Assembly (NCBI GenBank): GCA_947624435.1
Contig: CANQKE010000028.1
Span: 1 to 34,336 of the forward strand
DNA: 34,336 bases
Direction: 5' to 3'
Origin: an uncultured Ruminiclostridium sp.
Lineage (GTDB): Bacteria > Bacillota > Clostridia > Oscillospirales > Ruminococcaceae
Both the position numbers and the translations under genes were made by a program. This document shows positions 9,727 to 17,279 of the stretch, in pieces (position 1 is the first letter of the stretch; every line of letters starts with the position of its first letter). The notes beneath the pieces are model-generated. The model ran no database searches. It was not told the origin of the DNA and was given only the letters and a program-made list of their open reading frames with translations.

Positions 9727-11139
9727 TCAGCGTTTTTTTACCGACGCGTAATTTTCAAACCGCTTTTTCTCTTTCTCGGCCGCTTTCCTGCGTTTGGAAT
9801 TTTCTACCGAGCGGGTGACTATAAAGCATATTATCAATATCACCAGCACCGCCATCGACAGCTTGAACCAGGTCTGACCCAGCTGGGATTTTATCCTGTC
9901 GATGTAAAATTCCACCTGAGAAAGCACAACGTCGCTGCTCGCCACCAGATTTATCGAGGTGAGCGTCCTGCCCTGATATTTCACGTCGATAACGCCCAGA
10001 ACGTCTCCCTTATGCACCGGCGCGGTCACCGTGTCGTATTTTTTATAATCTATATGGATATCCGTCGGCTCAAGGTCTTTAGGCAGCAATGCGGTGCAGC
10101 CCTCCTGCGGGCAAAGCACGACCTGCGACGCGTTTTCGCCGAATTTGACCTCGGTCTCGGTTATCCTGTCGTCCTTGCTTACCACCGGCATAAGCGCAAA
10201 GGTGTTAAACGCCCAGTCGTAGAAATTAACATGATCCACCATGTTATAGGAATATTCGTAATAGTTTCCGTCCTTATCGTAGATAGGAGCGCCCAGCGTC
10301 ACTAAAATATAGTTGAACTGCCTTTTCACCGCGCTGACAAGGCATCTTCCCGACTGGTCGGTAGTACCGGTCTTTACTCCGTAAGCGCCCTCGTAATAAT
10401 AATACGGGTTGCCGGGATTTATCAGCGAAACGGTATTGTAAATGGTGTAGCCGTCGGGATTCGCGTCGTTCGCGGGCATTTCATATTCATAAGTGCCGCA
10501 CACCTCGGTAAATCTCGGCACGCTTTCTATCGCGTATTTTGTGATAAGATACAAGTCCTTCGCGGTGGTGTAGTTTTCTTCCTCGAAAAGGCCGTGCGCG
10601 TCGGAAAAGTGCGTGCCGGTGCAGCCTAACTCCTTTGCCTTGGCGTTCATCATATCAAAAAACTTGTTCATGTCGCCGCCGCCGATATTATACGCAAGGA
10701 TATTCGCCGCCTCGCAGCCGGAGGGCAGCATAAGCGCATATATAACGTCCTTATAGGTGAGGTTATCCTGCAAAGGCTCTATCGCCGCGTTGGAAACGTC
10801 GCTTTTATTCGGGTCTCCGCTGTAAAACTCGTCAAAGCACGCATATGGCACGGATACCTTTTCGTTCCAGTCCTTTACTTTCTCCAGCGCGATCACCGCG
10901 GTCATTATCTTGGTGGTAGACGCCGGATACATCTTTTTATCCTCGTTTTTCTTATAGACTACGTCGCCGGTGTCGGTGTTCACCATGTATACCGCTTCGC
11001 TCCATACCTTTCCGGTATTGGGGTCCCAGCTTCCGTCACCGCCGCCGTCATTTTCCTCGGCGTATGCCGGAAATACGACCGACAACGCCGTCATAGAAAG
11101 GCAAAGCAGCGTAGCAGCAATATGCAAAAGCTTTTTCAT
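9727..11139 (-). CDS. D-alanyl-D-alanine carboxypeptidase (DacF/PBP5-like, S11 family)
   Basis: 470 residues. A signal peptide (about 1-28, ending AYA) precedes an S11 peptidase domain with the active-site S74-TTK77 motif in YPASTTKIM and K256-TG in GVKTGTTDQSG. The second motif reads S140-G-C, where the family usually has SxN, so Asn is replaced by Cys; the codon is TGC. After a C-terminal all-beta domain (about 330-415) there is a membrane helix (about 426-447) and a basic tail, so it is anchored in the membrane with the enzyme outside. It would trim the terminal D-Ala from peptidoglycan pentapeptides. It has its own promoter and is followed by rlmH. Confidence 0.93.
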   Translation of the reverse strand: MKKLLHIAATLLCLSMTALSVVFPAYAEENDGGGDGSWDPNTGKVWSEAVYMVNTDTGDVVYKKNEDKKMYPASTTKIMTAVIALEKVKDWNEKVSVPYACFDEFYSGDPNKSDVSNAAIEPLQDNLTYKDVIYALMLPSGCEAANILAYNIGGGDMNKFFDMMNAKAKELGCTGTHFSDAHGLFEEENYTTAKDLYLITKYAIESVPRFTEVCGTYEYEMPANDANPDGYTIYNTVSLINPGNPYYYYEGAYGVKTGTTDQSGRCLVSAVKRQFNYILVTLGAPIYDKDGNYYEYSYNMVDHVNFYDWAFNTFALMPVVSKDDRITETEVKFGENASQVVLCPQEGCTALLPKDLEPTDIHIDYKKYDTVTAPVHKGDVLGVIDVKYQGRTLTSINLVASSDVVLSQVEFYIDRIKSQLGQTWFKLSMAVLVILIICFIVTRSVENSKRRKAAEKEKKRFENYASVKKR

Positions 11140-11177
11140 AATATCATTCCTTTACGCATACGGTAAAATATATATTA

Positions 11178-11206
11178 ATTGTACCATATCCGCTAAACAA
11201 TGTCAA
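11178..11206 (-). promoter_or_regulatory. Promoter of the carboxypeptidase-rlmH operon
   Basis: -35 TTGACA (11201-11206), 17-bp spacer, -10 TACAAT (11178-11183) with an extended TGG just upstream. The SD AAAGGAATG precedes the ATG at 11139. Confidence 0.8.
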
Positions 11207-11220
11207 TGTTTACACAAGAA

Positions 11221-11250
11221 AACAAAGCTGTCGCACGCAACAGCTTTGTT
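11221..11250 (-). terminator. Terminator of the cmk-plsC-ispH/S1 operon
   Basis: Perfect 11-bp stem AACAAAGCTGT / ACAGCTTTGTT around an 8-nt loop, 5 bp after the ispH/S1 stop, followed on the minus strand by a T-rich stretch. Confidence 0.85.
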
Positions 11251-11255
11251 TATTA

Positions 11256-13520
11256 TCATTCTTCGGTAGGAGGAGCTTCCTCTGCGGGAGCTTCCTCTGC
11301 GGGAGCGACTTCTTCAACAGGAGCAGCGTCCTCTGCCGGAGCTTCTTCTTTTTTCTTACGAGTCCTCTTAGGCTTTACTTCCTCAACCGGAGGAGCGTCC
11401 TCTGCGGGAGCAGCCTCTTCAGCGGGAGCGTCCTCGGCAGGAGCCTCTTCTTTTTTCTTACGAGTTCTCTTGGGCTTTACTTCTTCTGCGGGAGTTTCCT
11501 CTGCGGGAGCTTCTTCAACGGGAGCCTCCTCAGCCGGAGCCTCCTCCTCGGCAGCTTCGGGAGCGGCCTCCATCAACGCGCGGATAGAAAGGCTTACACG
11601 ATTGGTCTCGCTGTTTATCTCGATTATCTTTACCTTTACCTCGTCGCCTACCGTAAGTACCTGAGCCACATTGTTTATCCTCTCGGTGGATACCTGAGAA
11701 ATATGGATAAGTCCGTCAACGCCGGGTATTATCTGAGCAAATGCACCGAACGGCGTAATGCTTACTATCTTCGCGTCGATAACGTCGCCGACGCTATATT
11801 CCTTTTCAAACTTTAACCACGGATTGTCCTCGTCCTTCTTGCAGCCGAGCGAAACTCTCTTCTTGTCCGGATCGAAGCTCTTTACGAATACGTCCAGCTT
11901 GTCGCCGATGCTTACTATCTCCTTGGGGTGCTTGATACGGTTCCAGGTAAGCTCGCTGGAATGTACCATACCGTCCACGCCGCCGAGGTCCACGAATACG
12001 CCGTAGCTTTCAATGGACTTAACTTCGCCGGTGAACTTCTGTCCGACCTCGATGTTCTGCCAGAACGCCGCTCTTGCAGCCTCTCTCTCCTCTTTGAGCA
12101 CCATACGGATAGAGCCTACCACTCTGCCTCTAGCCTCGGTGACCTCTATAACCTTAAAGCGCACCTTGGTCTTGAGCAGAGATTCCAGCTTGCCGTCTCT
12201 CGGTACTCCGGTCTGCGACGCGGGGATAAATACCCTCGTTCCGTTCGACGCAACGATGATACCGCCCTTTACAACTGCGGCTACATCTCCCTCGACGGTC
12301 TCATTAGCCTCCATAGCCGCCGCCATCTTCTCAACGCCCAGCACGCTGTCAACACGCTTTTTAGAAAGGGTGACAACGCCCTCCGCGTCGTTTATAGAAG
12401 TGACGATAGCGTCTATCTCGTCGCCGACCTTAACAACGTCCTCGGGCTTGTCTGCCGGATTCTGCGAAAGCTCGTCGGCGGGTATATAGCCGGAATGCTT
12501 CGTCCCCAGATCTACCACGGCTTCGTTGTTATTTACAGCCACAACAACGGCCTTGACCCTGTTCCCTATATATACTTTTTTGAAGGTCTTATCGACCTCC
12601 GCCATGAAGTCGATGTCTTCATCTTTAATAATTTCGCTCATAATACTATGAACCTCCTTTATTATGTAGGCAGGCGCTGACGCTCCCGCCGTAATGCCGA
12701 CTATGCGCTTTTCCCGACTGCTTTCTATATCCGACAGATCGGCAAGCAGCCTGCGCACGGCGGCTTTATCAATATCACTGCCGCGCTGAACAAACAAAAC
12801 AGGACAGTGTTTTTGACATATCTCTGCCAGCTTTCTGGTATTGCTGGAATTTTTTCCGCCCACTACTATCATGAGCGACGCTGCGGACGCTAACTGCTCA
12901 GCCTCGCGCTGACGTTCTTCGGTCGCATTACATATTGTATCAAAAATCGCGATATTTGTATAGTGTTTTCTCGCGATTTCTCGGAAAGATTGCCATTTTG
13001 CCGAATTAAAGGTAGTCTGGGCAACCATAGTTAGTGCATTTTGCCCAAGAGTTTTCAACCGTACAAGCAGGTTTTCCAGTTCTTCCGGCTCAGAAACAAC
13101 GTACACATCGTCGCCGCGGCAATGACCTATTATCCCCTGGACTTCGGGATGCTCGCGGTCGCCCGCGATTATCACGCAGCCTTTCGCCCCGGACACTATA
13201 CCGTGTATCTTCTTAACAAACGGACAGGTAGCGTCGATATAAGGTATGCCTTTTTTCTCTATCTCGGATATCACCTTTGCGGCGACCCCGTGAGAGCGTA
13301 TTATAAGCGTCCCGTCGGCCTCGTCCGGACTGTCGGCTGTATTTACGCCGAGCCTGCCCAGCCGCTCGATCTCTGCTTCGTTATGTATCAGCGGGCCTAA
13401 AGTCGAGCACCGCCCGCTTTTTTTTGCCTCGTTCTCCGCAAGCTCTACCGCGCGGCTTACCCCAAAGCAAAACCCCGCGGTCTTTGCGACCTGTACCGTA
13501 AAATCCGAAAGCCCGCTCAT
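11256..13520 (-). CDS. ispH: IspH (HMBPP reductase) fused to ribosomal protein S1-like domains
   Basis: 754 residues. Residues 1-290 are IspH, the [4Fe-4S] enzyme making IPP and DMAPP in the last step of the MEP pathway: cluster ligands Cys18, Cys99 and Cys197, His46, His78 (RSHG), His124-Pro-Glu126 and GGKNSSNT are all present. From about 310 to 648 follow four S1 RNA-binding repeats (for example [20 protein letters not shown]). The last 100 residues are low complexity, rich in Ala, Glu and Pro, with a 34-residue repeat carrying [11 protein letters not shown] twice. This fusion is known in clostridia. At the junction, codons 287-289 form AAGGAGGTT ahead of Met294 (nt 12641), so free S1 may also be made. 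The gene overlaps plsC by 4 bp. Confidence 0.95.
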   Translation of the reverse strand: MSGLSDFTVQVAKTAGFCFGVSRAVELAENEAKKSGRCSTLGPLIHNEAEIERLGRLGVNTADSPDEADGTLIIRSHGVAAKVISEIEKKGIPYIDATCPFVKKIHGIVSGAKGCVIIAGDREHPEVQGIIGHCRGDDVYVVSEPEELENLLVRLKTLGQNALTMVAQTTFNSAKWQSFREIARKHYTNIAIFDTICNATEERQREAEQLASAASLMIVVGGKNSSNTRKLAEICQKHCPVLFVQRGSDIDKAAVRRLLADLSDIESSREKRIVGITAGASAPAYIIKEVHSIMSEIIKDEDIDFMAEVDKTFKKVYIGNRVKAVVVAVNNNEAVVDLGTKHSGYIPADELSQNPADKPEDVVKVGDEIDAIVTSINDAEGVVTLSKKRVDSVLGVEKMAAAMEANETVEGDVAAVVKGGIIVASNGTRVFIPASQTGVPRDGKLESLLKTKVRFKVIEVTEARGRVVGSIRMVLKEEREAARAAFWQNIEVGQKFTGEVKSIESYGVFVDLGGVDGMVHSSELTWNRIKHPKEIVSIGDKLDVFVKSFDPDKKRVSLGCKKDEDNPWLKFEKEYSVGDVIDAKIVSITPFGAFAQIIPGVDGLIHISQVSTERINNVAQVLTVGDEVKVKIIEINSETNRVSLSIRALMEAAPEAAEEEAPAEEAPVEEAPAEETPAEEVKPKRTRKKKEEAPAEDAPAEEAAPAEDAPPVEEVKPKRTRKKKEEAPAEDAAPVEEVAPAEEAPAEEAPPTEE
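12639..12659 (-). promoter_or_regulatory. Internal ribosome binding site and ATG at the IspH/S1 junction
   Basis: Within the ispH/S1 frame, AAGGAGGT (complement of 12652-12659) is followed 10 nt later by ATG (12639-12641), Met294, with the protein continuing [16 protein letters not shown] into the first S1 repeat. The SD falls in the codons for Ile-Lys-Glu-Val. This would give a 461-residue S1 protein lacking IspH. Spacing is slightly longer than the usual 5-9 nt. Confidence 0.6.
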
Positions 13521-14182
13521 TTTTCCTTAGCGCCGTCCTGTTTGGGCCGGTACTGTATCGGCAGCGGCTCGCCGTATTCGCTCATGCCGTCCATAAGCTG
13601 CTTTATATTATCCATTATCAGGTCGGAAACGCGCCGCAATTCCGCTCTGTCGTCGCTTTTCAGCTTTATATCCTCCGCCGGTATCATTTCCCCTATAGAA
13701 ATATACGCTTTGCGGCGAAACTCCTTTTTTCCGTACTTTATACATACCGGAAGCACCGGAGCACCGGTCATTCCCGCGATAACGGCGATACCGGACTTTG
13801 CTCTGCCTATATTGCCGTCCTTTGAACGCGTACCCTCCGGGAATATCACGAATGCGCGGCCGTTTTTAAGGTCGTCTACCGCGTGGTCTATCGCGGAATT
13901 ATCCCCCGCGCCGCGCACCACCGGAAACGCTCCGCACCGTCTTATCAGCCAGGCGAACAGCTTGTTTTTCTCAAACAGCTCGGATTTCGCCATGAAAGAG
14001 AATTTCGCGCGGTTCACCGCCGCTATCAGCGGAGGGTCGCTGTATTCCTGATGGTTGCAGGCTATTATATAGCCGCCTTTTATCTTATGTTTGTAGGGTC
14101 GGTTATCGCCGCCTATCACCGTTATACGGTGCTTTATGTGCATTCCTATCCATACAAACTTGCGGAAAAATTCGTATATCAT
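13517..14182 (-). CDS. plsC: 1-acyl-sn-glycerol-3-phosphate acyltransferase (PlsC family)
   Basis: 221 residues. The acyltransferase motif NHX4D is present as NHQEYSD (His44, Asp49), block II as the GAFPVVRG segment, and block III as FPEGTRS (Glu116 to Arg119). PlsC-type enzymes add the second acyl chain to lysophosphatidic acid at the inner membrane face. It overlaps cmk by 4 bp (ATGA) and ispH/S1 by 4 bp (ATGA), a clostridial gene cluster. Position 2 acyl specificity cannot be read from sequence. Confidence 0.92.
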   Translation of the reverse strand: MIYEFFRKFVWIGMHIKHRITVIGGDNRPYKHKIKGGYIIACNHQEYSDPPLIAAVNRAKFSFMAKSELFEKNKLFAWLIRRCGAFPVVRGAGDNSAIDHAVDDLKNGRAFVIFPEGTRSKDGNIGRAKSGIAVIAGMTGAPVLPVCIKYGKKEFRRKAYISIGEMIPAEDIKLKSDDRAELRRVSDLIMDNIKQLMDGMSEYGEPLPIQYRPKQDGAKEK

Positions 14183-14853
14183 AAAAGTTTTGCCCTGCTT
14201 TTGATAATATTCTCGACCAAAGCGACCGAGCCGTCAAAATCCAGTCCGGAGGTATCCGCTAATACCGCGTCATCAGCCTGCTTTAGCGGGGCTACCGCGC
14301 GGTTCATGTCGTTATAGTCGCGCTGTCTGAGATCCGCCAGCACATCCTCATAAGCGACCTGTTCGCCTTTTGCGATAAGCTCGTCGTATCTGCGCTTTGC
14401 CCTTATCTCATCATCGGCGGTAAGGTATATCTTGACCTGCGCGTTCGGCAAAACCACCGTGCCTATATCCCTGCCGTCCATTATAACGTTGTTGTTGTCG
14501 GCAAAGCTGCGCTGGAGCTCCAATAAAAACTGTCTGACCGCGGGTATCGCCGATACCTTTGACGCCGCCATACTGATATGCGGACGGCGTATATCCTCCG
14601 AAACGTCTTTGCCGTTTAAGATAATATGCTGTGTGCCGTCTTCAAGCTTTATCTCAAGGGTGATGTCCGAAAGCGCGCGCTCTACCGCGTTGTCGTCCGA
14701 AATATCTATCCCCGTATCGTCACAGTACAGCCCGATACCACGGTACATAGCGCCCGTATCGACGTATATAAATCCCAGCCGTTTAGCGCATTCTCTGGCA
14801 ATAGTGCTTTTCCCCGCGCCTACCGGTCCGTCTATTGCGACCGCAGTATACAT
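14179..14853 (-). CDS. cmk: Cytidylate kinase
   Basis: 224 residues, family-typical. The P-loop is GPVGAGKST at 9-17; YVDTGAMYRGIGLY, the MDGRDIGTVVLPNAQVKIYL strand and RRYDEL follow as in bacterial CMP kinases. The enzyme phosphorylates CMP and dCMP with ATP. It is first in the cmk-plsC-ispH/S1 operon, with the SD GGGGAGG 7 nt before the ATG and a strong promoter upstream. Confidence 0.96.
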   Translation of the reverse strand: MYTAVAIDGPVGAGKSTIARECAKRLGFIYVDTGAMYRGIGLYCDDTGIDISDDNAVERALSDITLEIKLEDGTQHIILNGKDVSEDIRRPHISMAASKVSAIPAVRQFLLELQRSFADNNNVIMDGRDIGTVVLPNAQVKIYLTADDEIRAKRRYDELIAKGEQVAYEDVLADLRQRDYNDMNRAVAPLKQADDAVLADTSGLDFDGSVALVENIIKSRAKLL

Positions 14854-14914
14854 TCAAAGTCCTCCCCAATGTAAAGTCATGAGTGTTTACCCCATGATTC
14901 TATAGCTAGGTTTT

Positions 14915-14943
14915 ATTATAGCATATTAAAACAAAAATTGCAA
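14915..14943 (-). promoter_or_regulatory. Promoter of the cmk-plsC-ispH/S1 operon
   Basis: -35 TTGCAA (14938-14943), 17-bp spacer, extended -10 TGCTATAAT (TATAAT at 14915-14920). A leader of about 55 nt follows with no clear regulatory fold. Confidence 0.82.
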
Positions 14944-15017
14944 CGGTTTAAGCTAAAAATTTTCTATTAACTTTGTGAAAATTTCGGGAAAATCGGTAAA
15001 ATCACAACGACGCGCCG

Positions 15018-16763
15018 TTATGCTTTATCCCCGGACTTTGAATTACCCTTATGCTTTTTTACCGCTATCAATACCACCGCAGCCGCAATAACAACGACGG
15101 CGGCCGCAATTATTATGATCATCGGCAATATCCCTATGCCGGGCTGCACGGTGATGACAAATTCCGTCACCGACAGCGGCGGCAGGGTGTAGGAAAACGC
15201 GTTGCCGCTTATATTTTCTATTGTCTGCTTTTTGTGTATCTCCGGGGTATCGCCGTAAAGCGAATATACCTCGGCGCTGCCGTACTGCTTTTCGCTGTCT
15301 ATCGCAATATCCGCTAACGTCTGCTCGTGTATGGAGCGATTGGTGACTATCACGGTAAAGCTGTCGCTGTCGGAAGAGCGCGCCGCGGAGTACGCCGAAA
15401 CGTATTCCGGCAGGTCGGAGCTGCTCTCGGTGAGAGTATCGCCGAAGCCGGAGCCCTCTCCGTCGTAATTTGTAAACATATTTATCGCCGCTAACTGATA
15501 TTCGTTATTATCAAAGCTCCATATAGATGCGAAATACACGCCGTACTCGGCGAAAATGCCCAGCGTATCCGCCTGCGCCACTCCGCCGGAAATATGGTCG
15601 CCGCCGCCGAAATCGTACTCTGTGAACGCAAGCTTAGTTTCGGGATAGAAAGTGTCTATCGACTGCTGTATATTCGGCAGCAGCGGGAAAAACTCCGCGC
15701 CGGTGTCGGTTATCCAGCTGTTTTCCTTATAATCCGGGTCGTAAAGAGAGCGCACGCTGTCCAGTCTTGCCTTTATGCAGCCGTCATTGTCGTAATGATC
15801 GCAGGAACGCTCTCCGCATTCTCCCTTTGCCTCGGTGTAATAGTGGATATCCAGCACGTCAAGCAGTCTTTGTCCGGAGGTCTGTTCGGCGCTACTCATT
15901 TTGTCAAGATAGCAGTCTATGAACCAGCGGTATTTATCGTTTTCTTTGGTCATATCCTCCCAGTCCGGTGCGTCCTGAAGTCTTAAATATGCATAATAGC
16001 CGTACAGCGACGGGCCGAACACCTCCGCGTTTGCGTCCATGTCCTTTACTGTCGAAGCAAGATCGACGCTGCGCTCTATAAGCTCGGAGCAGGTCACCTT
16101 TTCGGGGTGGAGCAGGCTGTGCGTGCCGCTCCACAGCGCGGGCTCGTTATCTAACGCATACGCGTCGAATCCGGTATCGCTGTCCGACTTCCCCACCTTT
16201 TCAAAGAGGTAATTCATATATTCGTCGGTGTAAACGTACCCGTCCGTTTTATCCGGCGTGAGCGAAAACTCCGAACCCTTGCGGTTCACGACGGGCTGCC
16301 AGTATTCGCTCGGAGCGGCGTTTTCTTCCTTTACCGAGCCGGTTCGGTTGGATACTACGTACCCCGCCATCTGGAGAGTGAGCAGTGTGTACGGTATATC
16401 GTTTTTCTGCGCCGTATCGGAAAGGCCTAAAGCCGCCGCGCCCGGTTCAAACTTTATCTCCTCGGGGAGGTCCTGTATCATATACATATCGCTCATGTTC
16501 TTATAATCCGAACCCGCGTTGGAGCCGTTGTTCTCCCAGTTATAGCCGGTCATGCGATTACCGCCGAGGCGCATGGACTTCGCCGATACCTTTTCGGTAT
16601 CGACGCCGAAATTCACGCCGTATATCATGGGAGATATCTCCCTTACGGTCTTTTGCGGACTTACGGTTATCTTTGCCGATAATTCCGCCCCGGCAGCCGA
16701 TTGACACAGCAAAGGCAGCATTACGGCGCAGGCGAGCAGCGCTGACGATCTTAACAGTTTCAT
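15018..16763 (-). CDS. Glycoside hydrolase family 44 (endoglucanase/xyloglucanase), membrane-anchored
   Basis: 581 residues. A signal peptide (about 1-26) leads to a GH44 catalytic domain: SPMIYGVNFG, RLGGNRMTGYNWENN, ALDNEPALW with the likely acid/base Glu207, and TEYDFGGGDHISGGVAQAD with the likely nucleophile Glu382. GH44 enzymes cut beta-1,4-glucans such as carboxymethylcellulose and xyloglucan. A small beta domain (about 460-540) follows, then a single membrane helix (about 544-568) and a Lys-rich tail. There is no dockerin or recognisable carbohydrate-binding module, so the enzyme is held on the cell surface rather than in a cellulosome. The SD AAGGAG is 7 nt from the ATG. A 7-bp inverted repeat lies upstream. 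Confidence 0.9.
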   Translation of the reverse strand: MKLLRSSALLACAVMLPLLCQSAAGAELSAKITVSPQKTVREISPMIYGVNFGVDTEKVSAKSMRLGGNRMTGYNWENNGSNAGSDYKNMSDMYMIQDLPEEIKFEPGAAALGLSDTAQKNDIPYTLLTLQMAGYVVSNRTGSVKEENAAPSEYWQPVVNRKGSEFSLTPDKTDGYVYTDEYMNYLFEKVGKSDSDTGFDAYALDNEPALWSGTHSLLHPEKVTCSELIERSVDLASTVKDMDANAEVFGPSLYGYYAYLRLQDAPDWEDMTKENDKYRWFIDCYLDKMSSAEQTSGQRLLDVLDIHYYTEAKGECGERSCDHYDNDGCIKARLDSVRSLYDPDYKENSWITDTGAEFFPLLPNIQQSIDTFYPETKLAFTEYDFGGGDHISGGVAQADTLGIFAEYGVYFASIWSFDNNEYQLAAINMFTNYDGEGSGFGDTLTESSSDLPEYVSAYSAARSSDSDSFTVIVTNRSIHEQTLADIAIDSEKQYGSAEVYSLYGDTPEIHKKQTIENISGNAFSYTLPPLSVTEFVITVQPGIGILPMIIIIAAAVVVIAAAVVLIAVKKHKGNSKSGDKA

Positions 16764-16823
16764 CTTTATTCTCCTTGATTTTAATATGATCGCCGCTGTA
16801 AAACGGCATTATAAATATTCGGC

Positions 16824-16843
16824 GCGGTATGAATTTATACCGC
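16824..16843. promoter_or_regulatory. Inverted repeat between divergent genes (possible operator)
   Basis: GCGGTAT and ATACCGC pair perfectly around a 6-bp A/T-rich centre. It sits where the -35 of a GH44 promoter would fall if the minus-strand TATAAT at 16808-16813 is the -10, and no good -35 is present, which would suit an activator-dependent promoter. A weak TATACT (16854-16859) could serve the plus-strand gene. Confidence 0.4.
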
Positions 16844-16886
16844 CGGACATTCATATACTGTACGGACAGGAAAGGAGCGTGCGGAT

Positions 16887-17279
16887 ATGATAAAGCAAAG
16901 CAGCGACAGACTTATGATGCGCAGGCTTACGCCGTTACTTAAAGGCTTAACGGCGGGACTTATCGCGCTTACAGTGCTTAGCGTGCTGTCGGCGTTATGC
17001 TACAGTATAGCGGGCGCGCCGGAGGGTACGGATACGGTATTGTCGTATATCTCATCAGGACTTGCCGCCGCCGCTGGAGGAATGTTCTGCGCCGCCGCAA
17101 ACGGTAAAAACGGGCTTCTCTGGGGCAGCGCCGCAGGTTTGGAGATGTTTGTCGTTTTCCTTATAGGCGCGGTGATAAGTCAGAATTTTGACGGCGGCTC
17201 GCTGATAGCAAAGCTGCTGCTTTGTATAGCCTGCTCCGCCGCAGGGGGAGTTTTCGGGGTGAATAAGCTTACTCCTTGA
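16887..17279 (+). CDS. Small integral membrane protein, TIGR04086/DUF3792-like
   Basis: 130 residues with four hydrophobic helices (about 18-42, 49-68, 76-97 and 107-125) after a charged N-terminus (KQSSDRLMMRRLTPLLKGL). Size, four-helix layout and Gly/Ala-rich helices (AAAAGGMFCAAANGKNGLLWG) fit the clostridial TIGR04086 family, whose function is not known. The SD AAAGGAG is 9 nt before the ATG. The 3' end overlaps the converging sensor kinase gene by 11 bp. Confidence 0.75.
   Translation: MIKQSSDRLMMRRLTPLLKGLTAGLIALTVLSVLSALCYSIAGAPEGTDTVLSYISSGLAAAAGGMFCAAANGKNGLLWGSAAGLEMFVVFLIGAVISQNFDGGSLIAKLLLCIACSAAGGVFGVNKLTP

Noticed and set aside
11200-11664. 154-codon plus-strand frame rich in Gly, Ala and Ser
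   Set aside because: It is the antisense of the repetitive Ala/Glu/Pro tail of the IspH-S1 gene; the repetition is inherited from that gene.
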